Assembly: GCA_934464705.1 (NCBI GenBank)
Contig: CAKSKB010000005.1
Location: 1-64,000 of the forward strand
Direction: 5' to 3'
DNA from: an uncultured Clostridia bacterium
GTDB taxonomy: Bacteria; Bacillota; Clostridia; HGM11514
DNA length: 64,000 nt
Numbering within the stretch: the first letter of the stretch is position 1; every line of letters begins with the position of its first letter. Below, piece by piece: positions 43,023 through 51,810 of this stretch. The notes under the pieces are model-generated. The model saw nothing but the letters and a program-made list of their open reading frames with translations. It ran no database searches and was not told the origin of the DNA. The translations under genes were made by a program, and so were the position numbers.

Positions 43023-43868
43023 ATGCGGAACAGTCTTATAAGCGATATAAACAGCTATATGGAATATCTGGACAGCATCGGGCTTGCGGTTTCGGTGCAC
43101 GGAAGGAATGTGTGCGGGCTTCTTGAACACAATATACACACAAATCCGTTTTGCCTTTTCATAAAAACAAACGCCGATGCGTGGGAAAAGTGCATAAAAT
43201 GTCAGCAAAAGGTGTTCGGTGCGTGCAGCAATGATTATTTTTTCGGAATGTGCCATGCCGGGCTGGAGGAATATGTGTTTTTTGCCGATTCTAAAACATT
43301 TATCAGCGTGAGCGGCTACGGAATAAACCGGAAAAAGGCAGCCGAGCGGATTATACGAATATCAAATGATTTTCATCTGAGCCGAACGGAGCTTTTCAAC
43401 ATTTACGACTCCTGTCTCAAGCACACGCCGGAAAGCACAGACCGCCTGAAAACGCTTATCATGCCGCTTCGGCATATGCTGTCGCTGCTTCAGATAACGA
43501 CTGCGGATATTTCGGACGCACCCACGAAAAGCAAAACCTTCGACTCCATACTGTCCTTCGTTCAGAGGAATGCGGCAAGCGACATCACCATTCGGGATAT
43601 TGCTCAGGGCTGTGCATGCTCAGAGTCAACGGTATCGCATCTGTTCAGGACTTACACAAACGATTCGGTGAAAAGCTACATCATGAAGCTGCGCATGGAA
43701 AAGGCGAAAAAATTTCTGCTGGGGAGTGATTTATCCGTTACGGACATAGCTCTGATGACCGGTTTTTCAAACACGAACTACTTTTCAACCGCCTTCAGAA
43801 AGCATATCGGGAAAAACCCCACGGAATACCGCAGCAGCCGAAAATTCAAAACGCAGACCACGGTTTAA
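43023..43868 (+). CDS. AraC-family regulator with PocR-type sensor domain
   Basis: The 281-residue protein has an N-terminal PocR-like ligand domain (about 5-155) with the signature cysteines KCIKCQQ and MCHAGLEE, and a C-terminal AraC double helix-turn-helix domain (about 175-275, with VTDIALMTGFSNTNYFSTAF). PocR regulates propanediol use in Salmonella, and the domain is thought to bind small hydrocarbon-like or sugar-derived ligands. GGAGAG lies before the ATG. It diverges from the FAD oxidoreductase operon and is its probable activator. Confidence 0.94.
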   Translation: MRNSLISDINSYMEYLDSIGLAVSVHGRNVCGLLEHNIHTNPFCLFIKTNADAWEKCIKCQQKVFGACSNDYFFGMCHAGLEEYVFFADSKTFISVSGYGINRKKAAERIIRISNDFHLSRTELFNIYDSCLKHTPESTDRLKTLIMPLRHMLSLLQITTADISDAPTKSKTFDSILSFVQRNAASDITIRDIAQGCACSESTVSHLFRTYTNDSVKSYIMKLRMEKAKKFLLGSDLSVTDIALMTGFSNTNYFSTAFRKHIGKNPTEYRSSRKFKTQTTV

Positions 43869-43870
43869 AA

Positions 43871-43902
43871 AAACAAGCCCGGAACACTTTCCGAACTTGT
43901 TT
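43871..43902. terminator. Bidirectional terminator
   Basis: AAACAAG pairs with CTTGTTT, and an inner CGGAA pairs with TTCCG, between the convergent PocR-AraC and queT genes. Confidence 0.75.
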
Positions 43903-43906
43903 AAAT

Positions 43907-44440
43907 CTACCACCAAAGAATGTGCTTGAACTTCTTTTTTATAAACATCAGAAGAAGCATCCCGAGCACAAAGCAGCAAACGAACTCCCCTGCGCCGACC
44001 CTTATCATGTAAATCGGTATTCTCGAAATCCTGAACATAGAAGGCTGACAAAACGGCAGCAAAATCGGCACGACAACCGTGTTGATAACAAGCGCCGGAA
44101 GCGGCGCAAGCCACGGTGATTTTTTTCGTATGCAAGCCGTAATAATTGCCGCAACCAATGTTGCAAGGCTTCCGAAAATCACATCAAGCATAGCGCAGCC
44201 GCCCAGAAAATTGCCTACAATACAGCCGAAAAACAGCCCCGGAACCGCCGCCGGAAGAAAATAAGGTAAAATACACATTGCCTCCGATATCCTCAGCTGA
44301 TAGTCCGGATTTGCAAGGTTAAGATAACTCATCCCGACAGTTATTGCGGCATAAACCACCGCTATTACAAAAGCCTGCCTTGCAACCTTTGCCATGTCAA
44401 GGCTGCGGATAAGCTCATCAAAATGTTTTTTCATAATCAC
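43907..44440 (-). CDS. queT: QueT-family transporter (second copy)
   Basis: The 177-residue membrane protein has about six hydrophobic segments and the QueT pattern RISEAMCILPYFLPAAVPG and DVIFGSLATLVAA. QueT is the substrate-binding (S) component of an ECF importer for queuosine precursors such as preQ1. It overlaps the upstream queT by four bases. It is clearly paralogous to its neighbour (SEAxCILP, VPG, FGSLATL). The first 16 residues are extra and polar. The shared energy-coupling module is not in the window. Confidence 0.92.
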   Translation of the reverse strand: MIMKKHFDELIRSLDMAKVARQAFVIAVVYAAITVGMSYLNLANPDYQLRISEAMCILPYFLPAAVPGLFFGCIVGNFLGGCAMLDVIFGSLATLVAAIITACIRKKSPWLAPLPALVINTVVVPILLPFCQPSMFRISRIPIYMIRVGAGEFVCCFVLGMLLLMFIKKKFKHILWW

Positions 44441-44928
44441 TTTTCCTTTCCGGAAAGATATCTTTTAAGCGCCTTGTTCTTATTGACCGCGCCGCAAAGA
44501 AGCGCACCCAAAGCCCCGCAGGAGATGAACTCGCCGATAAATACCGTCAGCGCAAACCACCAAAGCGAACCCGGTGATTTATAAACAAACGACAGTATAA
44601 ACGGAACTATGACCGTATTTGCGGCAATTGGAGGAATAAAAGCCAGAAACTTGTGTTTTCTTAAAAGATAAGTCCCCACTGCTCCTATAAGAGTTGCAAG
44701 GCTGCCGAAAACAACATCCCATACGGCTCCGCCGACAATGATGTTTGACACAATGCAACCGATTGTAACCCCCGGCACTGCCGAAACCGTAAACACCGGC
44801 AGAATACACAGCGCCTCCGAAAGCCTGCACTGAATCGGCCCGGACGAAAACCCTGCATTAAGCACCGTAAGCACGATATAAAGCCCGGCTATCGCAGCGG
44901 TTTTTGTGATAAATCCTGTCTTTTTCAT
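44437..44928 (-). CDS. queT: QueT-family transporter (first copy)
   Basis: The 163-residue membrane protein has six hydrophobic segments with CRLSEALCILPVFTVSAVPG and DVVFGSLATLIGA. It is the first gene after a preQ1-I riboswitch, which supports a role in preQ1 or preQ0 uptake. The ribosome binding site AAGGAG lies inside the riboswitch tail. The ATG at 44928 is nine bases after it. Confidence 0.94.
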   Translation of the reverse strand: MKKTGFITKTAAIAGLYIVLTVLNAGFSSGPIQCRLSEALCILPVFTVSAVPGVTIGCIVSNIIVGGAVWDVVFGSLATLIGAVGTYLLRKHKFLAFIPPIAANTVIVPFILSFVYKSPGSLWWFALTVFIGEFISCGALGALLCGAVNKNKALKRYLSGKEK

Positions 44929-44935
44929 ATTAAAT

Positions 44936-44980
44936 TACTCCTTAGTTTTGTTTTAAGTGAGGATGGTTTCGAACTCACAT
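44936..44980 (-). promoter_or_regulatory. PreQ1-I riboswitch upstream of the two queT genes
   Basis: On the minus strand the leader reads GTGAG, loop TTCGAAACCATC, CTCAC, then an A-rich tail TTAAAACAAAACTAAGGAG. This is the preQ1-I plan: a short stem, a C-rich loop, and an A-rich tail that pairs back into a pseudoknot. The tail contains the ribosome binding site, so ligand binding should block translation. It starts almost at the transcription start (about 44981). Confidence 0.88.
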
Positions 44981-44987
44981 CTATTTC

Positions 44988-45016
44988 AGTATAGCACAAT
45001 CCCCGGGCAATGTCAA
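44988..45016 (-). promoter_or_regulatory. Promoter of the queT operon
   Basis: On the minus strand TTGACA and TATACT are separated by 17 bp. The -35 overlaps the last codons of the ABC exporter gene. Confidence 0.85.
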
Positions 45017-46758
45017 CCCAAGGATGTGTACATGGAATACAATTTTGCATATTCTCCGCCCAAAGCCATAAGCTCCCTGTGGTCGCCGCTTTCCTTAATG
45101 CCGTCTTTTGTAAGAACGATAATCCTGTCGGCGTTGCGTATTGTCGTGAGGCGGTGCGCAATAGTGAAGGTCGTTCTGCCCTTGGCAAGCTTTTCAAGGG
45201 ACTTTTGCACAAGAAGCTCGCTTTCGTTGTCAAGTGCGCTTGTCGCCTCGTCCAAAATAAGAATGGGCGGATTTTTGAGGAACAGCCTTGCGATTGAAAT
45301 TCTCTGCTTCTGTCCTCCCGAAAGCTTCACGCCGCGTTCTCCGACATAGGTATCATACCCCTCCGGAAGATTTTCAATAAAGCCGTCCGCTCCCGCCATT
45401 TTTGCGGCATTTACTATTTCCTCATCGGAGGCATTCTGCTTGCCGTAAGCGATATTTTCCTTCACGCTGCCGCTGAAAAGGTATACGTCCTGCTGAACCA
45501 TACCGATGTTGCCTCGAAGGGACGCAAGCGTGATGTCTCGGATATCACGCCCGTCAATCGTAATTTTTCCGCCGTTTGTTTCGTAAAACCTCGGAATAAG
45601 ATTGCAGAGGGTGGTTTTACCGCTGCCGGAAGGTCCGACAACCGCGATGTTCTCACCCGGTTTTATATCGAGCGATATATCCTTCAGCACATTGTCATTT
45701 TCGTCAGAATAGCTGAATGTCACATTTTCAAACCTAACCGCTCCCCGGACATTTTCTATCGGTTCGGCAGACACGCTGTCCGAAATATCAACCGGCTGAT
45801 ACATGATTTCCGAAAACCTCTCAATGCCCGTAATACCCTTCTGGAACTGCTCCGTGAACTCCACTATCTTACGGATTGAGGTTATGAGCGTCTGGATATA
45901 AAGGAGGTAGGCAATCAGGTCTGCGGAATTGATATGTCCCTTTATCATGAAAGCGGAGCCGATTACGATGACGGCAATATACATCACGCCGTCAAAAAAC
46001 CTGGTGCACGCCTGAAACCTCGCCATGTATTTATAAGCATGTTTTTTAGCCCTGTAAAAGCGCATATTTCCCGTTTCAAACTTTTTCTTTTCAAGCTCCT
46101 CGTTTGCAAAGCTTTTTACAACACGGATTCCGAGGAGGCTGTCCTCAAGGCTTGCGTTAAGCTCGCCCACCTCGACCCTTTGGCTCTTGAACGCAGCCTT
46201 CATTTTCTTTCTGAAAAGCGCAACGGACAAAAGCATAAGCGGCAGAAGCATGAAAATAATCAGCGTAAGCGGAATGTTGATACGCACCAAAATCACAAAC
46301 GACCCTATGATTTTTATCGCCGCAATGAACATTTCCTCCGGAAAATGATGAGAAAATTCGGTTATGTCGAAAAGGTCGTTTGTAACGCGCGACATAATCT
46401 GCCCGATTTTCGTGTTGTCAAAATACGAAAACGAAAGCTCCTGCAAATGAGCGAACAAATCACGGCGCATATCGGTTTCAAGCTTTGTGCCGGTTATGTG
46501 GCCTATGTACGCCATGTAGTAATTCGCAAGCGTGTCAACAATTCTCAAAAACAGATACCCAAGCCCGATTTTGATTATCGTTGAAAGCAGCAAATCCTCC
46601 GGCGACCGAAGCGCAGTATTCGTAATATACCGCACAATGAGCGGAAAAACAAGCTCGCACACCGTTGAAAGCGCCGCGCAGAGAAGGTCAAGCACGATAA
46701 AGGCGACATACGGCTTATAGTATGGCATGAATTTTCTGAAATTGCTTTGCTGCTTCAC
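45013..46758 (-). CDS. ABC exporter (fused membrane and ATPase domains)
   Basis: The 581-residue protein has a six-helix membrane domain (about 15-310) and an ATPase domain with Walker A GPSGSGKTT, signature LSGGQKQR and Walker B PPILILDEATSALD. This is the half-transporter plan of MsbA and LmrA, which work as dimers and export lipids or drugs. The substrate is not known. The start is GTG at 46758 with AGGTGAT upstream and overlaps the preceding gene by four bases. Confidence 0.95.
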   Translation of the reverse strand: MKQQSNFRKFMPYYKPYVAFIVLDLLCAALSTVCELVFPLIVRYITNTALRSPEDLLLSTIIKIGLGYLFLRIVDTLANYYMAYIGHITGTKLETDMRRDLFAHLQELSFSYFDNTKIGQIMSRVTNDLFDITEFSHHFPEEMFIAAIKIIGSFVILVRINIPLTLIIFMLLPLMLLSVALFRKKMKAAFKSQRVEVGELNASLEDSLLGIRVVKSFANEELEKKKFETGNMRFYRAKKHAYKYMARFQACTRFFDGVMYIAVIVIGSAFMIKGHINSADLIAYLLYIQTLITSIRKIVEFTEQFQKGITGIERFSEIMYQPVDISDSVSAEPIENVRGAVRFENVTFSYSDENDNVLKDISLDIKPGENIAVVGPSGSGKTTLCNLIPRFYETNGGKITIDGRDIRDITLASLRGNIGMVQQDVYLFSGSVKENIAYGKQNASDEEIVNAAKMAGADGFIENLPEGYDTYVGERGVKLSGGQKQRISIARLFLKNPPILILDEATSALDNESELLVQKSLEKLAKGRTTFTIAHRLTTIRNADRIIVLTKDGIKESGDHRELMALGGEYAKLYSMYTSLG

Positions 46759-47168
46759 GATTTATCACCTAAAAACCCTTCCAGGATGTCAACCGCATCC
46801 TCAATACAGCCGTCACAGGAGCGAAGCTTTGGGCGGCCGTTTCCGCCCAAAAGCTCTTCGCATATCATAGAGCCGTTTTTGTCAACAAAATTCATCGCAA
46901 GAAGCTTTGTGCGAAGATAGCTTTCGCGCTTCGTTGCTTTCGGGTCGTTTGGGTCTGCATTGCCGAGTATCAGGTCGGCAGCCATAAGCATGCCCGTTAC
47001 CGCACCGCAGACGCTGTGCATTCCGCCTATTCCGCCGCCGAAGCCTTCGGAAAGATTAAGCGCCGTTTTTTCGTCAAGCCCGGTAAGGTCGCAGAATGCG
47101 CACAGAACCGCAGCGGCGCAGCAGTACCCTTCATCATGCTTTTTAAGAGCAAGTTCTTTTCTGTTCAT
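46755..47168 (-). CDS. C_GCAxxG_C_C family redox-type protein
   Basis: The 137-residue protein has the cysteine pattern of the family: CCAAAVLCAF near the start, GGGIGGMHSVCGAVTG in the middle, and CEELL and CDGC near the end. Members are thought to carry iron-sulfur clusters or a redox role; no function is proven. GAGGTG lies before the ATG. It is coupled to the ABC exporter downstream. Confidence 0.93.
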   Translation of the reverse strand: MNRKELALKKHDEGYCCAAAVLCAFCDLTGLDEKTALNLSEGFGGGIGGMHSVCGAVTGMLMAADLILGNADPNDPKATKRESYLRTKLLAMNFVDKNGSMICEELLGGNGRPKLRSCDGCIEDAVDILEGFLGDKS

Positions 47169-47179
47169 GTAAATTCACC

Positions 47180-48319
47180 TCAATAATCTATTTCACGGTT
47201 TTCTCCGGCGCCGACACGCACAGTGTATATCTTCCGTTCGTCACGGTCTATTGTAACCACATCAAAAAGAAGTTCCGTCTTGTCGCCGTCATGCCTTTTT
47301 ACGTAATAATCCGCCTTGTCGTACATAACGGCATTCCCTGCCAGCACAAGAGGCATTGTACCGTAACGGTCAACTGCGTCCAAATGATAATCACCGACAA
47401 AAAATCCGACAATTTCACCCCTTGTATATTCCGAAAAATCAGCGTTTACATGCCTTTCAAAATCACCGCTGCCAAAGCTTTCGGATATATTTGCGCCTTC
47501 CTTATAAGCAAGCACAATGCGGCGAAGAAGCTCCATATTCTCCGCAATTTCCGGAGGATTGCCGATGTCGCCCTCACGGAGAAGCGAGTGCGTTGAGAAA
47601 ACAATGTTCCATCCTTCCTCGTCGAATTTCAGCGCCGTACCCGTGAGCCAGTCAAGCTGAGCCTGCGACATCGCAAAAAGCCATTGCGCATGGTATTTAA
47701 GCCCTCCGTTTTCATCAAAAACATACGGAATGTCACAGCAGTCAAGAAAAATATATCTCGTTTTTTTAGCCTCATCGTCATAAAGATAATAAAGCGCACC
47801 ATCGGTTTCATCGGTTTTTGCGCCGAGCTGCGGCAAATGGTTGTAAAACAGCCTGTAAAGCTCTTTGTGCGTAAGATGATTTGTTGCCTTGTCCGCAAGA
47901 ATGTAAGCCTTGTCCCAGATTGAGCCGTCGTCGTGGTTTCCGTTCACGGGGAAGTATTTTTCACGGTCAATAAGCGCACGGAGTTCACGGAAACACTTAG
48001 TTTTATATTCCTTGCAGCCCTCATTTGTATAGTCGCCGCCCAGAATCAGCATATCAATCTGCGCACGCTTTGCAATCTCACGGTATGCACGCATTGTGCG
48101 CTTAAACCGTACAGTATGATTATGGTTCAGCGCATAGTGAATGTCCGTCATAAATGCAAATGTCACGGTGTTTTTGCCCTGGTGCGCCTGAATTTCATCG
48201 ACGCTTTTCAAAACCTCCTCCTTTATGTAATCGGGATATTCCTCCTCCGACGAAAGCGGATACGGCATATAACCTATATCCTCGAATCCGCACTCTCTGT
48301 AAAATTCGGGTGTTTTCAT
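47180..48319 (-). CDS. Calcineurin-like metallophosphoesterase
   Basis: The 379-residue protein has the metallophosphoesterase blocks: TDIHYALNH, GGDYTNEG, NGNHDDG, STHSLL and GDYHLDAV, which supply the two-metal site. There is no signal peptide. Its substrate is unknown; similar proteins act on phosphate esters. AGGAGGAAA precedes the ATG at 48319. It is in a minus-strand run with the EamA gene upstream. Confidence 0.93.
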   Translation of the reverse strand: MKTPEFYRECGFEDIGYMPYPLSSEEEYPDYIKEEVLKSVDEIQAHQGKNTVTFAFMTDIHYALNHNHTVRFKRTMRAYREIAKRAQIDMLILGGDYTNEGCKEYKTKCFRELRALIDREKYFPVNGNHDDGSIWDKAYILADKATNHLTHKELYRLFYNHLPQLGAKTDETDGALYYLYDDEAKKTRYIFLDCCDIPYVFDENGGLKYHAQWLFAMSQAQLDWLTGTALKFDEEGWNIVFSTHSLLREGDIGNPPEIAENMELLRRIVLAYKEGANISESFGSGDFERHVNADFSEYTRGEIVGFFVGDYHLDAVDRYGTMPLVLAGNAVMYDKADYYVKRHDGDKTELLFDVVTIDRDERKIYTVRVGAGENREIDY

Positions 48320-48329
48320 AATTTTCCTC

Positions 48330-48743
48330 CTAAAGTATCATAAACAAAGTTCCGGCGGCGATTAATACCGCGCCGATAACCGATTTGCAGCTGCACTGCT
48401 CATGCAAAAACACAAATGCCAGTATGAGCGTTAAAACCACGCTTAATTTGTCAATCGGAACGACCTTTGAAGCGTCTCCGAGCTGAAGCGCCTTGTAATA
48501 ACAAAGCCACGAAGCCCCGGTTGAAAAGCCGGAAAGAATAAGAAAAATCCAGCTTTTTTTGTCTATCGAAAAAACGCCGTTTGCGTTCCCTGTTATAAAA
48601 ACCATTATCCACGAAAAAGCAAGCACTACAACCGTTCTTATTGCGGTTGCAAGATTTGAATTGACATTTTCGATGCCGACCTTTGCCAAAATCGAGGTCA
48701 GCGCCGCAAAAACGGATGATAAAACAGCAAACAAAAGCCACAT
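48330..48743 (-). CDS. EamA-type transporter (half-size)
   Basis: The protein of 137 residues has about five hydrophobic segments and the EamA pattern SSVFAALTSILAKVGIENVN and YYKALQLGDASKVVPIDKLS. Full-length EamA transporters have two such domains, so this half-size form probably works as a dimer, as small multidrug transporters do. The ATG at 48743 is chosen because AGGAG lies nine bases before it; an ATG at 48752 is too close to that site. Confidence 0.88.
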   Translation of the reverse strand: MWLLFAVLSSVFAALTSILAKVGIENVNSNLATAIRTVVVLAFSWIMVFITGNANGVFSIDKKSWIFLILSGFSTGASWLCYYKALQLGDASKVVPIDKLSVVLTLILAFVFLHEQCSCKSVIGAVLIAAGTLFMIL

Positions 48744-48755
48744 TATTTTCATCTC

Positions 48756-50771
48756 CTAAATTTCAATAATGTTTGCACCGACCGCCCCGGCAAGTTCCGC
48801 ATCACGGCGGCGGCAGGTGAAAAGAATGGTTTGTCTTTCGCATGAAGCAAGAAAATTCAATGTATTTTCCGCTCTTTGGTCATCGTATGTCATAAGCGAA
48901 TCGTCCAGAAATCCCGGCGACGGACAATCCATAAGGCTAAGCATTGCGAGCCTGAACGATAAATAAATCTGCTCAAAAAGCCCTGTGCTGAACTCCTTTG
49001 CCTCGTGCATTTCCGCACCCTCCATCAGCTTAACACCGTAATTTCGGTTCATACGCACCGAGGAATAACCGGAAGTGATTTTATTAAGAATCTCCCCTGC
49101 GGCATCGTTGAGTTTCATTCCGAACTCGCCCTCCATAATGTCCCGTGCTTCGCCGAGAGTATCTTTAACGATTTCAAGGCAGGCATAGTCCGAACGGAGC
49201 CGGTTTAATTTTTCGGTAAGTTCATCTTTGCGCCTTTCTATTTCGCAAGGCTGCGCAGCGGCGGAAGCCGCACCGCTTTGCCGCTCAAGCCTGAGAATTT
49301 TCTCGTTAATTTCACGAAGTTCGTTTTCTTTTCGCTCAAGCTTAAGCAAGCCGTCCGAAACGGGTTCAAAATTACCGTAAGTTTTATCAAGCTCGGCGTA
49401 ATCATTGTTTTTAAGCAGCGCAGAATATGATTTTTCGTAAGCTGCTTTTTCGATTTTTGCTTTCTCCGATTTTCTGAAAAGCTGCTCCAGCTCGCCCGAA
49501 GAATCTGTTCGGAATCGCTCACGGGCGGAATCTTCAGCGATTTTAAGCCTCATTTGTGCATCACCGAGTTTTTTCTCCGTTTGTGCCTTTTCTGCCTTCA
49601 TCTTATCGGCAAACTGCCGTTTTGCGGTCTGCTCCATGTATCCGTCTCTGAAGCTTTCAAAATCCGGAAAACCGTATTTTTCGGTAATATCCGAAACGCT
49701 TTTCGATTTCGGCCGCTTAAAAAATGCCAGTGCTGCAAGCAAAACCGAACCTATGAAAAAGTAAGGGTTGAAAAATCCGAGAACCGCAAACCCGACCGCC
49801 AAAGCGGCAGATGCAAAGAAAACCGGATTTTTAGAGGCACTTTTGTAGTAAATTTCGGAAGCTGCATTAAAATCCGTTTCCGGAATTTCGATACGGTTTT
49901 CGGTTTCATTTTCAAATCCGTTCATTGCCGCTTCAAGGCTTTCAACCTCAGAGGACAGCTTTCGTATTTCACTTGCCGCCTTTTCCGCACCCGACATATC
50001 GGGAACATCACCGATTTCTTCAATCGATTGTTTCAATGCTTTAAGCTGCAAAAACTTTTCCGCTTCAACGGATTTTTTGAGAAAAACAATATTTTTTTCA
50101 AATTCATCCTTCAGAGCGTAAGCCTCTTTCAGGCTGTTTTTGGTGTTCTTCATACCGTCAAGGTTTGAATATGCGGCATTAAGCTCTGACTTTATTTCCT
50201 CAATAGCCGCCTCCAGCTGCTGAATCCTTCCGCCGCTTCCCCTTTTGGCAATAAGCTTAGCCATGGCGGAATCAATATCCGCTTCCGCCGCCGCAAACGA
50301 AACGGATTCGTCGCCGCTTGTCTGAAGATTTGAAAGCTTTTCGGCAATTTCATCATCGCTCTTTGCTTCAATCGCCGCTCCGGAGGATATGAACGCCGTT
50401 TTTGAAAATGCCGCCGCACTCATATCGAAAACACTTCTGCCCATCGGCTCATCCGACACCTCGTCGCCGCTGAGATTATCGGTTGTCAAAAACGAATCGC
50501 CTCGAGCGGTTTTTCCGAATTTTACGGAGGTCATCAGTTCTCTTCCTCCGGACTCAAACAGCACAAATCCGTTAGGCTTTGCACCGTCCCACGGAAGCGA
50601 TGCGCCTCTTTCTTTTCGGTCAAACCCGTAAAACGCCGTCTTTATAAACTGCATAAGCGTGGATTTTCCCGAACCGTTTTCACCGAAAATCACATTAAGC
50701 CCGGGTTTTAATTCTATTTCCTTATCCTTCAGTTTTCCGAACGCCCCTATGTAAAGCTTTTTCAGAATCAT
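48756..50771 (-). CDS. SbcC/YhaN-like SMC-type ATPase
   Basis: The 671-residue protein has an N-terminal Walker A motif GENGSGKSTLMQF (about 32-44), a long coiled coil (about 160-560) split by a hydrophobic pair of helices (about 318-348), and a C-terminal ATPase half with a Walker B-like CPSGFLDDSL. It is shorter than SbcC and resembles Bacillus YhaN. The hydrophobic hairpin in the middle is a YhaN feature. ATG 50771 overlaps the partner gene by four bases, and the two form a nuclease-ATPase pair for DNA ends. Confidence 0.9.
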   Translation of the reverse strand: MILKKLYIGAFGKLKDKEIELKPGLNVIFGENGSGKSTLMQFIKTAFYGFDRKERGASLPWDGAKPNGFVLFESGGRELMTSVKFGKTARGDSFLTTDNLSGDEVSDEPMGRSVFDMSAAAFSKTAFISSGAAIEAKSDDEIAEKLSNLQTSGDESVSFAAAEADIDSAMAKLIAKRGSGGRIQQLEAAIEEIKSELNAAYSNLDGMKNTKNSLKEAYALKDEFEKNIVFLKKSVEAEKFLQLKALKQSIEEIGDVPDMSGAEKAASEIRKLSSEVESLEAAMNGFENETENRIEIPETDFNAASEIYYKSASKNPVFFASAALAVGFAVLGFFNPYFFIGSVLLAALAFFKRPKSKSVSDITEKYGFPDFESFRDGYMEQTAKRQFADKMKAEKAQTEKKLGDAQMRLKIAEDSARERFRTDSSGELEQLFRKSEKAKIEKAAYEKSYSALLKNNDYAELDKTYGNFEPVSDGLLKLERKENELREINEKILRLERQSGAASAAAQPCEIERRKDELTEKLNRLRSDYACLEIVKDTLGEARDIMEGEFGMKLNDAAGEILNKITSGYSSVRMNRNYGVKLMEGAEMHEAKEFSTGLFEQIYLSFRLAMLSLMDCPSPGFLDDSLMTYDDQRAENTLNFLASCERQTILFTCRRRDAELAGAVGANIIEI

Positions 50772-51805
50772 AAGCAATCCCCCGCTTTTTTGCCGTCCAG
50801 AACCCTCACGCCAAGTTCAAGCGCCCGAAGAAGCTCCGGGTTTTCGGGGTCAGACTTGATTTTTTCAAGCATTTTTGAAACGAATATTCCCTTAAGCGAA
50901 TATTCCTTCGTCATATCATCATACGGAATATGCACACGGGTTTCGTTGTTTACCTTCACAAAAAAATATCTGTCCTTTATTTTTTCTCTTAAAATATCGG
51001 GTCTTAAAACAAAATCCTCCGACACGGTGCCCTTAAGCGTTATTTTATAAAGGTCTGATTTTTGCGGCTCAGAAAGCACTATATCGTCATACCCGCCGGC
51101 ATTTGACAGTATAACGGTTTCCTCCCTGAACCGCCGTTTTCCGCACGGAACAAACTGTGCGTCAAAAGACGATTTTGTAATTTCAAGCGAAATAACCCCG
51201 GTATCCCCAAGCTCATCAAAACCGCCGCCGACAGGGCAGCCCGAATATGCATAATGCGTACCGCCGGACTCTTTAACTCCCGAAAACGAGTGAACATGCC
51301 CGAGAGCCGCATATGAAAACCCATGCGAGCAGAGTTCGCGGGAGGATATACTGTTATATTCACCGCTGCCGTCAAGCTGAGTATGAATACAAAGTATATT
51401 TACCTTTTCCGAATCCAAAGCCACATCGCCTATAGGACGGCCTCCGTTCCCCCAGACCGCAAAGTTTTCGCAGTCGACACACTCTGTTTCGCCGAGAAAA
51501 ACATGCACATTCTGCGGCAATCGAAGTTTTCTGTAAACATCCGGCATGTCGTGATTGCCGGGGGATATGAAAACCCTCCCAACCTCCGAAAGGCAGCCGA
51601 AAACCTTTTCCGCCGTCCTTTCGTCAATCCGCGGGGAATCAAAAAGGTCTCCTGCAATGAGCAGTGCGTCGGCATCCGCTGCCAGTCCGCAGATTTCTTT
51701 AAGTGCCTCAAACATTTCTTCTCTTATGATATCCGCCGCCGTTTCGCTGTCGATTGACGAAAGCGGTCTGCCGAAATGAAAATCCGCACAGTGAATAAAC
51801 TTCAA
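50768..51805 (-). CDS. SbcD/YhaO-like DNA exonuclease
   Basis: The 345-residue protein has the Mre11/SbcD metallophosphoesterase motifs: HCADFHFGRP, AGDLFDSP, PGNHDMPD, HTQLDG and GHVHSFSG. It should act with the ATPase encoded just downstream to process DNA ends. The start is TTG at 51805 with AGGGGG upstream. It lies five bases after uvrA, so the pair belongs to the uvrBA repair operon. Confidence 0.93.
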   Translation of the reverse strand: MKFIHCADFHFGRPLSSIDSETAADIIREEMFEALKEICGLAADADALLIAGDLFDSPRIDERTAEKVFGCLSEVGRVFISPGNHDMPDVYRKLRLPQNVHVFLGETECVDCENFAVWGNGGRPIGDVALDSEKVNILCIHTQLDGSGEYNSISSRELCSHGFSYAALGHVHSFSGVKESGGTHYAYSGCPVGGGFDELGDTGVISLEITKSSFDAQFVPCGKRRFREETVILSNAGGYDDIVLSEPQKSDLYKITLKGTVSEDFVLRPDILREKIKDRYFFVKVNNETRVHIPYDDMTKEYSLKGIFVSKMLEKIKSDPENPELLRALELGVRVLDGKKAGDCL

Positions 51806-51810
51806 GCAAA

